From DAOTXL01 sp034435455 (GTDB taxonomy: Bacteria > Chloroflexota > Anaerolineae > JAAYZQ01), in assembly GCA_034435455.1 (NCBI GenBank), contig DAOTXL010000126.1:1-20588 (forward strand): DNA of 20,588 bases, given 5' to 3'. Each line of letters opens with the position of its first letter. Position 1 is the first letter of the stretch. The translations under genes and the position numbers were made by a program. Below are positions 6,781 through 12,546 of the stretch, piece by piece. A model generated the notes under the pieces. It did not search any database, was not told the DNA's origin, and saw only the letters and a program-made list of their open reading frames with translations.

Positions 6781-8049
6781 ATGGAAAACGATCTTCGCAA
6801 CCGGCTGAGGATATCGGCCGACCGGCTGGAAGAGATCAACGCCCTGTGGTTGGATCCGGATACCCGTGTCGTCAATGACCTGCTCGCCGTCGTCGAGAAG
6901 TATGGCAACCCGGGGGAGATCAACCGCAAGGCTGCCGAGGCCCGCAAACTCGACAACCTGCTGAGCCGCCTTCGCGCGATCAACTCGCCCTATCTGGCCG
7001 ACCTGGAATGGCTCACCGAGCAGCGCGACCGGGGGGCGTTCATCAGCATCGCCGAATACCGGCGCAAGGTCCTGGGCGACCGGGCCGACACCATGACCTT
7101 CAAAGATGATCTGGCCGTCACCCTGGAGATCAGCGCCCTGCAATATTTCCCCTTCCTCATCAGCGAGGCCAGGCAGGCTATCGAGCGCGGCGAGCTGATG
7201 CCCGGCCGCTACATCCGCGTGCGCAAGATGAAGGAGCAGGAAGCCGATCAGGGCGACATCCTGGCTGTGGCCGCTGCCATGCAGATCGTCGGCGCCAGTT
7301 ACGTGGAGACGCTGGACACCAAAGGCACCGACGGCGCCAACGTCCACCTGGGCGGCCCGGCAACCATCACCGGCTATTTCGGCGGCGTAGGTCAGCCCAA
7401 CCATTATCCCCTGAAGTGGCTGGACGAGTTCCTGTACTACTATACCACCTATGGCATCAGGCAGGTGCTTAATATCAACCCCGGCACGGTGTTGGTGGGC
7501 TACCTGCTCCACAAGCTGGGGGTGGATATCGAGTTCAAGATTTCGGTGTTCATGGGCAACGACAATCCCTACGCCGCGTTGTGGACCCTCATCGGCGCCC
7601 GGCTTTTCAGCCGCGACGACGGCAGCACGCCGCTCATCGGCTTTAACTGGAGCAACAGCGTCAACAACGAGACGATCGAGATCACGGCCCAGGTGCGCAA
7701 GGCGCTGAACCTGGAAGATATAGTGCGTTTTGAGCACCATATCACCGAGACATGGAAGAGCATCGTCCGCCAGCCCTACGACCGGACCGAGGAGCTGGTG
7801 GCGCTGGCCGACCACGTGCCCAACATCTCGGCCAAGCATGAGGGGGGCATCCCCGCCGTGGACTCGGCCCGCGAGCATCCGTCCGACATTCTGGACTACT
7901 TCCGCGACAAGGCCGAGATCATCGAATCGGGCGATTGGGCCGCTCTGGAGCGCAACTACCTGGACAAGCACGACGCCCTGAACCGCACCGCCTGGGCGCT
8001 GACGGAGAACGGGTTGTCGTTCATCGCAGCCCAGAACCTGCACAAATAG
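6781..8049 (+). CDS. Unrecognised 422-residue protein, first gene of the aldolase-Fae cluster
   Basis: I do not recognise this family. The first 110 residues are charged and helical. From about 145 on, short hydrophobic strands alternate with helices (for example GDILAVAAAMQIVG, QVLNINPGTVLVGYLL, IEFKISVFMG), which suggests an alpha/beta barrel or Rossmann-like enzyme rather than a structural protein. Polar conserved-looking clusters sit at strand ends: DTKGTDGANVHLGG (H189), GNDNPY, NWSNSVNNETIE, FEHHITE (H319, H320) and SAKHEGG (H353). Several His and acidic residues would suit metal or phosphate binding. No signal peptide or transmembrane segment is seen. The ATG has an excellent Shine-Dalgarno five bases upstream. 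The aldolase-Fae gene starts 49 bases after its stop with no promoter between, so they are probably cotranscribed and functionally linked. Confidence 0.85.
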   Translation: MENDLRNRLRISADRLEEINALWLDPDTRVVNDLLAVVEKYGNPGEINRKAAEARKLDNLLSRLRAINSPYLADLEWLTEQRDRGAFISIAEYRRKVLGDRADTMTFKDDLAVTLEISALQYFPFLISEARQAIERGELMPGRYIRVRKMKEQEADQGDILAVAAAMQIVGASYVETLDTKGTDGANVHLGGPATITGYFGGVGQPNHYPLKWLDEFLYYYTTYGIRQVLNINPGTVLVGYLLHKLGVDIEFKISVFMGNDNPYAALWTLIGARLFSRDDGSTPLIGFNWSNSVNNETIEITAQVRKALNLEDIVRFEHHITETWKSIVRQPYDRTEELVALADHVPNISAKHEGGIPAVDSAREHPSDILDYFRDKAEIIESGDWAALERNYLDKHDALNRTAWALTENGLSFIAAQNLHK

Positions 8050-8088
8050 GGTCGAGGAAGCGGGGAATCGGGTTTTCCCTGCTTCGAT

Positions 8089-8094
8089 GGAGGG
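8089..8094 (+). promoter_or_regulatory. Shine-Dalgarno that decides the start of the first aldolase-Fae gene
   Basis: GGAGGG ends four bases before the ATG at 8099. An in-frame ATG at 8087 overlaps this site and adds only four residues. Starting at 8099 makes the distance to the shared PALVTPF motif identical in both paralogs. Confidence 0.6.
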
Positions 8095-8098
8095 AATC

Positions 8099-9529
8099 AT
8101 GGATCCAAAACCGTTTCGCCCGGGCGGCGTCAATCCCGCCCTGGTCACCCCCTTTGCCAGGGACCAGGCGGTGGACGAGGCGGCCTTTCGGGCCCTCATC
8201 CGCCACGTGCTGCCCCATGTGGATGGGCTGGTCCCCTGCGGCACCACCGGCGAGTTCAACTATCTCACTCCGGCAGAGAACAAACGTCTGGTCCAGATTG
8301 CCGTGGAAGAGGCCCAGGGCAGGCCGGTCATCGCCGGGACCGGCGCGGCGGGCACCAGGCTGGCCCTGGAACTGGCCCGCAACGCCCAGGAGGTGGGGGC
8401 CACCGCCTGCCTGATCGTCTGCCCCTACTTCCTCCACCCCTCCGACAAGGGCATCTACCAGCATTACTACACCATCGCCAAGGCCCTGCCCCAGATGCCC
8501 ATCATCCTCTACAACATCCCTCAGGTGGTGGACGCCTATCTGCCCCGCCGCGTCGTCGAAGACCTGGCCGACATCCCCAACATCGTCGGCATCAAGGATT
8601 CATCGGGCAACCTGACCTACACGATGGAGATCCTGGAGTATGCCGGTGACCGGCTGAGCGTTCTGGTCGGCCATGACGAGGTGGTGCTCAATGCCCTGGC
8701 CGGCGGCGTGCATGGCATGATCCTGGCCTCGGCCCAGGTCTACCCGGAGGTGTGGCAGCAGGTATTGGCGGCTGTGCGGCGGGGCGATCTGGAGACGGCC
8801 CGCGCCCTGCAACGCCGGGTGCAGAAACTCTCGCGCATTTTCTGCCGCTACGGCGGCGGCGTGGCCGTCAAGCAGGCGCTCAAGATGATGGGCATCGAGG
8901 CCGGCATCCCCCGCAGCCCCCTCAAGAGCGTGGGCGGGGCGCTGATCCACGAGGACCGGGCTGAAATCCAGTTAGAGCTGGAGAAACTCGGCAAGGTTCC
9001 GGTGTCGGAGGTCGGGTTTCGGGTGCCGGGAGGGCCGCTGGCCGGTCGCTTCGAGGGGGTGGGGTTGGAGGCAGCGACGATCCGCAGCGAGGGGATGTTG
9101 CTGGGCACCGGCAGTGCCGGGGAGGCGAACAGCGTCGAGTGGTGCCAGATCGACCTGGTGTGTGGGAAAAAGGGTGGGCCATTGGGTGAAGTGTGGGCCT
9201 ATCAGCTCACCTATCCGCGCCACGGCTACGAGGCATTGACCACCATCCTGGAGCCGAACCTGACGGTGCGCCCCAGCACCCTCATCGTGCCGGCCAACGA
9301 GCTGAAGGACCTGCGCCAGGCGAACATGATCTACGGCCCGGTGCAGAACGCCGTGGCCCAGGCCATCGTGGACAGGCTGGCCGCGGGCGTTATCCCTGAA
9401 GCGGCGATGCACACCGACCTGATGATCGTCCAGGCGGCGGTCCATCCCCAGGCGCTGGACCGTCGCCTGCTGCACCGCAACGCCTATGCAGCCACCTGCC
9501 TGGCCCTTGACCAGGCGTTCGCGGCATAG
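8099..9529 (+). CDS. DapA-type aldolase fused to a formaldehyde-activating enzyme (Fae) domain, copy 1 (catalytic His replaced)
   Basis: The protein has 476 residues. Residues about 10-295 are a class I pyruvate-type aldolase of the DHDPS/NAL family: PALVTPF, GTTGE (T49, T50), Tyr in YNIP (Y138) and the Schiff-base Lys in IKDSSG (K166). It is probably not a true dihydrodipicolinate synthase: the Arg that follows YN(V/I)P in DHDPS is missing (YNIPQVV), and the PYY motif is PYF. Residues about 335-476 match formaldehyde-activating enzyme, which condenses formaldehyde with tetrahydromethanopterin: HGY..LTTILEPNL, PSTLIVP, ANMIYGPVQNAVAQA, a GVIPEAA turn, VHPQA and NAYAATCLAL. The catalytic His of the AHIDL motif is replaced by Gln (Q350, CQIDL), and the usual C-terminal HPF tail is absent. 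The aldolase half looks competent; the Fae half may bind rather than catalyse. Confidence 0.88.
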   Translation: MDPKPFRPGGVNPALVTPFARDQAVDEAAFRALIRHVLPHVDGLVPCGTTGEFNYLTPAENKRLVQIAVEEAQGRPVIAGTGAAGTRLALELARNAQEVGATACLIVCPYFLHPSDKGIYQHYYTIAKALPQMPIILYNIPQVVDAYLPRRVVEDLADIPNIVGIKDSSGNLTYTMEILEYAGDRLSVLVGHDEVVLNALAGGVHGMILASAQVYPEVWQQVLAAVRRGDLETARALQRRVQKLSRIFCRYGGGVAVKQALKMMGIEAGIPRSPLKSVGGALIHEDRAEIQLELEKLGKVPVSEVGFRVPGGPLAGRFEGVGLEAATIRSEGMLLGTGSAGEANSVEWCQIDLVCGKKGGPLGEVWAYQLTYPRHGYEALTTILEPNLTVRPSTLIVPANELKDLRQANMIYGPVQNAVAQAIVDRLAAGVIPEAAMHTDLMIVQAAVHPQALDRRLLHRNAYAATCLALDQAFAA

Positions 9530-9549
9530 GATCGGTTGTAGGTGGAACT

Positions 9550-9858
9550 TTACCAGACCGTGGGAACCAGGCCTGTATTGATGATGGCCTGATCGCAGGT
9601 GACGATGGCAATCTGGCCGAGGAAAGGTTGCAAGACAAGAGCTGTGCCGACACTCCCGATCACCCGGAGCACATCGGCAACCTTGGTGGCAAAACGGCGT
9701 TTGGCTGCCAGATGTTTGATCTTGGCCAGGACGATGCTGGGAATGACCAGAGGGTTCGACTCATCCTGCAGGAGCGCGCGGGCTGCATGGCCGAGACACG
9801 GGTCGTGATCCAGGAACCAGACGAGAGCATGGGTATCGAGGACGTAGTGGGTCGTCAT
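9550..9858 (-). pseudogene. Degenerate VapC-like PIN-domain toxin
   Basis: The 102-residue frame starts like an intact PIN ribonuclease toxin (YVLDTHALVWFLDHD, with the first catalytic Asp at residue 8) and ends like one (IAIVTCDQAII..GLVPTVW). Between VLRVIG and QIAIVT about 30-35 residues appear to be missing, including the region with the third catalytic acid (normally a DA..VATA motif). The second catalytic Glu, expected in VLAEIKHLA, is Lys here. The reading frame is open, so this is an in-frame deletion plus a substitution rather than a frameshift. Ribonuclease activity is very unlikely. The ATG overlaps the stop of the antitoxin remnant by the classic ATGA. Confidence 0.65.
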
Positions 9859-9932
9859 GTCAATTCTTCAGGCAACTGGATCTCACCAGCCTGGATCTCT
9901 TCCAGATGAGACGATTGTAACACGGCCTGGCA
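9855..9932 (-). pseudogene. C-terminal remnant of the VapC-associated antitoxin
   Basis: The frame ending at the TGA 9857-9855 encodes LEEIQAGEIQLPEELT preceded by AVLQSSH, a plausible antitoxin tail. It overlaps the toxin ATG by four bases, as in translationally coupled vapBC pairs. No start codon with a Shine-Dalgarno lies close upstream. The frame runs on without stops only as an antisense shadow of the next gene, so the N-terminal DNA-binding part is gone. Confidence 0.5.
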
Positions 9933-9965
9933 TACAGCGTAAACAGAGTTCAGGAGTTCAAGATC

Positions 9966-11429
9966 ATGAGCAAAAAACAAGACTGGTTCAAGGGCATTTT
10001 CCCCGCCCTGGTCACGCCCTTTACCGCCGACGACCGGGTGGATGAGGCCACCTACCGCGAGTTGATCCGCTTCCTGCTGCCCCACGTGGATGGGGTAGTG
10101 CCCTGCGGCACGACCGGCGAGTTCAGCTCGATGACGTTGGAGGAAAAGAAGCGGACGATCGAAATTTGCCTTGACGAGGTGGCCGGTCGGGTGCCGGTGC
10201 TGGCCGGCACCGGCTGCCAGAGCACGCGAGAAACCGTCGAACTGACCGCCTGGGCGCGGGATGCGGGGGCGACCGGGGCCCTGGTGGTGGCGCCCTATTT
10301 CCTCAAACCGGCCTACAACGAGGTGTTCGACCATTACAAGGAGGTGGACAAGGTCGGTCTGCCCCTGGTGCTGTACAACATCCCCCAGTGCGCCGGCACC
10401 CACTACCGGTGGTGGACCGCCGAGGGGATGGGCCTGGCCTTTGACCATGTGATCGGCCTGAAAGATTCGTCGGGGGATATGCCGTTCTTTATGGCGGCGC
10501 TGGAAAAGCTGCGCGGCACCATCGGCCTGTTCTGTGGCCACGACGAGATCGCCGGGGCTGCCCTGCTGGCCGGGGCCGATGGCGTCATCCTGGCTTCGGC
10601 CAACCTCATCCCCGACATCTGGCAGGAGATCTATCGGGCGGTGCAGCGAGGGGAGATCGAATTTGTGCGCAGGCGCCTGAAGGAGATCCAAATCCTGGTG
10701 CGTCTGGTCGCGCGCAAGGGAGGCCCTCAGGCGGTCAAAGAGGGCCTGCGGATGATCGGCCTGCCGGCCATGAGCAACGTCCGCCTGCCGATGATCCAGG
10801 GGGGGGAGTTTGAGCGGGAGGATTATGAGGACCTGCGCACCCAGCTTGAAAACCTGGGCAAGATCGGCACCCGGAAGGTGACCCTGGGAGGCCGGGAGGT
10901 CGAGTACGCCTTGCCGGCCGATCTCCCGCCGCAGTTTGCGGACCTGACCCTCTGTGTGGGCGAGGGTTTTGCCGGGCCTCCCTTTTCCGAGATCGCCCAC
11001 ATTGACCTGTTGCTGGGCTGGAAGACGGGGCCGGTGGGCAGGGCGATCGAGCGGGCCAGGAGCGAGTCACGCCCTGGCCACGAGCCGGCCGTGGTCAGCG
11101 AGCGGCCGTTGACCTTGCTGGTCCCGACCGTCACCGTGCGGACGGCCAAAGCCCGCCAGTTGGTCTATGAGGAGGCGGCCGAGGGGGTCAAACTGGCCCT
11201 GGAGCACGCCGTCGCTCGCCACAACCTGCCGGAGGCGCTGCTGGACGACCTCTGCCTTTTGGCCAATGTGTTCGTCCATCCGGCGGCCAGCATCCGCCAG
11301 CGGGTGCGGATCAACAACTACAAGGCGATGCGCGGCGCCATCCGCAAGGCATTGGAGGAGCGGCCCACCCTGGCCGAGTTGATCGCCGAGAAAGAAGCGG
11401 CCCGCCATCCCTTCCGCTATGCGCCGTAA
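9966..11429 (+). CDS. DapA-type aldolase fused to a formaldehyde-activating enzyme (Fae) domain, copy 2 (catalytic His kept)
   Basis: This 487-residue paralog of the 8099 gene has the same layout. The aldolase part (about 8-295) has PALVTPF, GTTGE (T49, T50), YNIP (Y137) and Schiff-base Lys in LKDSSG (K166). As in copy 1, the DHDPS Arg after YNIP is absent (YNIPQCAG) and PYY is PYF (Y111, F112). The Fae part (about 328-487) has VGEGFAG..., then EIAHIDLLLG with the catalytic His (H345), TLLVPTVTV, LANVFVHPAA, and the C-terminal HPF motif typical of Fae enzymes. The middle of the domain is some residues shorter than in free-standing Fae and in copy 1. Free-standing Fae has about 170 residues and no aldolase. 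The ATG follows AGGAG by nine bases. No clear own promoter was found. Confidence 0.88.
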   Translation: MSKKQDWFKGIFPALVTPFTADDRVDEATYRELIRFLLPHVDGVVPCGTTGEFSSMTLEEKKRTIEICLDEVAGRVPVLAGTGCQSTRETVELTAWARDAGATGALVVAPYFLKPAYNEVFDHYKEVDKVGLPLVLYNIPQCAGTHYRWWTAEGMGLAFDHVIGLKDSSGDMPFFMAALEKLRGTIGLFCGHDEIAGAALLAGADGVILASANLIPDIWQEIYRAVQRGEIEFVRRRLKEIQILVRLVARKGGPQAVKEGLRMIGLPAMSNVRLPMIQGGEFEREDYEDLRTQLENLGKIGTRKVTLGGREVEYALPADLPPQFADLTLCVGEGFAGPPFSEIAHIDLLLGWKTGPVGRAIERARSESRPGHEPAVVSERPLTLLVPTVTVRTAKARQLVYEEAAEGVKLALEHAVARHNLPEALLDDLCLLANVFVHPAASIRQRVRINNYKAMRGAIRKALEERPTLAELIAEKEAARHPFRYAP

Positions 11430-11531
11430 AGTAACTACCTGGGCTGATCGCCTGAAGGTGCCTGGCACTTGTAGAATTGGATTCCGAGCAAAAGTGCCAG
11501 GCACCTGGGTACCACCGTTATACGCCGTAAA
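11418..11531. repeat. Palindromic element bounded by 13-base direct repeats
   Basis: A perfect 15-base inverted repeat (AGGTGCCTGGCACTT at 11456-11470, reverse complement at 11492-11506, 21-base loop) is flanked by near-identical direct repeats TATGCGCCGTAAA (11418-11430) and TATACGCCGTAAA (11519-11531), 12 of 13 matching. The left repeat contains the stop codon of the aldolase-Fae gene. The structure resembles a REP/MITE-like insertion with a target duplication; no transposase is inside. Confidence 0.6.
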
Positions 11532-11540
11532 AATGCAAAG

Positions 11541-11565
11541 GCCAGGCGTGTCTGACGCGCCTGGC
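11541..11565. repeat. Second small palindrome with a shared core
   Basis: GCCAGGCG (11541-11548) pairs with CGCCTGGC (11558-11565) around a nine-base loop. The core GCCAGGC is also in the larger palindrome 35 bases upstream, so the two may be related repeats. No T-tract follows. Bases 11566-11711 contain nothing else I can support. Confidence 0.45.
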
Positions 11566-11711
11566 ATGCCTCATCCCCACAAGTTGCAGAATAACTACCA
11601 GATCACGGCGGCATGGCGCGACTCGCCGATAACCGGGTCAAACGAAAGCGACGGTGTCAGCGAGCAGGATCACATTCTATATCGGAAGACAAATCAACGC
11701 CATTTTGCCTC

Positions 11712-11717
11712 AGGAGG
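11712..11717 (+). promoter_or_regulatory. Shine-Dalgarno that fixes a TTG start for the Nudix gene
   Basis: AGGAGG lies six bases before TTG at 11724, and the encoded protein from there begins just ahead of the conserved Nudix fold. An upstream in-frame ATG at 11613 would add 37 low-quality residues. Confidence 0.7.
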
Positions 11718-11723
11718 ACCGCT

Positions 11724-12185
11724 TTGACCAACCCACTTCCCACCCGCCAATATGCCGCCGCCGGTGGCGTGGTGGTGGATGCCACCGGCGTGCACATCCT
11801 GGTCCTGCGCCGGCCTGGCCGTCTTGGGCCGGATGGCCGGCCGGAGGTCCGGCTGCCCAAGGGGCATATCGAGCCGGGCGAAAGCCGGGAGGAAGCGGCC
11901 CGGCGTGAGGTCAGGGAGGAGGCCGGCCTGCTCGATCTGGAGGTCCTGGCCGACCTGGGCCACCAGACGGTCGAGTTCGACTGGCAGGGCAGCCACGTCG
12001 TCCGCGACGAATCCTACTTTCTGATGGCCCTGCCAGAGGGGGTGCGGATAGCCTGTCCCGAAAGACAGTTCGAGTGCTGCTGGCCGACCTGGGAAGAGGC
12101 GCTGGCCCAACTCACCTTCGAGGCCGAGCGGGAGTGGGTGCGGCGGGCCCAGGCGGCATGGGCCGGGCAGCGCCCCAGGTCTTAG
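11724..12185 (+). CDS. Nudix hydrolase
   Basis: This 153-residue protein is a single Nudix domain that should hydrolyse a nucleoside diphosphate linked to another group. The Nudix box is complete and fits GX5EX7REUXEEXGU: it begins GHIEPGE and continues through REVREEAGL, so the metal-binding glutamates are present. It follows the usual GGVVV strand and an RLPKGH lead-in. The specific substrate cannot be read from sequence; ADP-ribose, dinucleotide polyphosphates or oxidised nucleotides are possible. The protein uses a TTG start behind a strong Shine-Dalgarno. It is separated from the aldolase-Fae gene by about 290 bases of repeats and is probably transcribed separately. It converges on a small membrane-protein gene. 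Confidence 0.9.
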   Translation: MTNPLPTRQYAAAGGVVVDATGVHILVLRRPGRLGPDGRPEVRLPKGHIEPGESREEAARREVREEAGLLDLEVLADLGHQTVEFDWQGSHVVRDESYFLMALPEGVRIACPERQFECCWPTWEEALAQLTFEAEREWVRRAQAAWAGQRPRS

Positions 12186-12191
12186 ACTTTT

Positions 12192-12253
12192 CTGAAAACC
12201 AAGGACACGAAGGACACCAAGGGTTTTCAGCGATTTCCTTTGTGTTCCTTGGT
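12192..12253. repeat. Interspersed repeat built on CCAAGGACACGAAGG
   Basis: CTGAAAACC (12192-12200) and GGTTTTCAG (12222-12230) form a nine-base stem around a loop containing AAGGACACGAAGGACACC. Just downstream, CCTTTGTGTTCCTTGG (12237-12252) is an imperfect reverse complement of CCAAGGACACGAAGG. The element lies between the convergent Nudix and membrane-protein genes and may serve as their shared 3' structure. Confidence 0.5.
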
Positions 12254-12290
12254 GACCTTTGCCTGTGTGACCACCTGTTCAGACCGGCTC

Positions 12291-12515
12291 TTAGAGGATG
12301 TCGCCGATCAGCACCCCCAGCAGCCCGACGATCACCCCCAGGTGGAGGAGCAGATTCCCGTCGGTGAACAGAAACAGCAGCAGCCCGACCTGTCCGGTGT
12401 CGGGTATCAGGGGATAGAGCACGCACCGTACCACAAAATTCAGGGCCACCAGGGCCACGCCGATGAGAACCGGCAGGCCACGGACCGCGGCCAGCTTGTC
12501 TAGAAAACGGCTCAT
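12291..12515 (-). CDS. Small two-helix membrane protein, unknown function
   Basis: This 74-residue protein has two clear hydrophobic segments, one around LPVLIGVALVALNFVV and one around LHLGVIVGLLGVLIG. They are separated by a short loop with a PDTG turn and another hydrophobic stretch, LLLFLFTDG. It has a basic N-terminus (MSRFLDKLAAVR). No family is recognised. The ATG is preceded by AAGGGGG about 11 bases upstream, a rather long spacing. Its start lies 31 bases after the stop of the TPR gene on the same strand, so it is probably the last gene of that transcript. Confidence 0.75.
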   Translation of the reverse strand: MSRFLDKLAAVRGLPVLIGVALVALNFVVRCVLYPLIPDTGQVGLLLFLFTDGNLLLHLGVIVGLLGVLIGDIL

Positions 12516-12546
12516 CCTGAATTCAACCCCCTTTGCGCTTGGGGCC

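Noticed and set aside
6490..8259. Long minus-strand open frame of 589 codons over the unknown gene and the start of the first fusion
   Set aside because: It is antisense to a well-supported gene with promoter and Shine-Dalgarno, and its protein is low-complexity with no recognisable domain. Long antisense frames are expected in GC-rich coding DNA.
9911..9946. A promoter directly ahead of the second fusion gene
   Set aside because: TTGTAA and TAAACA can be paired only with an over-long spacer of about 20 bases, too weak to report as a feature.
9855..11000. Minus-strand open frame of 381 codons ending in the antitoxin tail
   Set aside because: Only its last 25 or so codons look like protein; the rest is antisense to the second fusion gene. 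I kept just the antitoxin remnant.
8099..11429. The two DapA-like genes as lysine-pathway dihydrodipicolinate synthases working with the DapL-like enzyme
   Set aside because: The carboxylate-binding Arg after YNIP is missing in both, both carry Fae domains, and the aminotransferase is about 4 kb away on the other strand.
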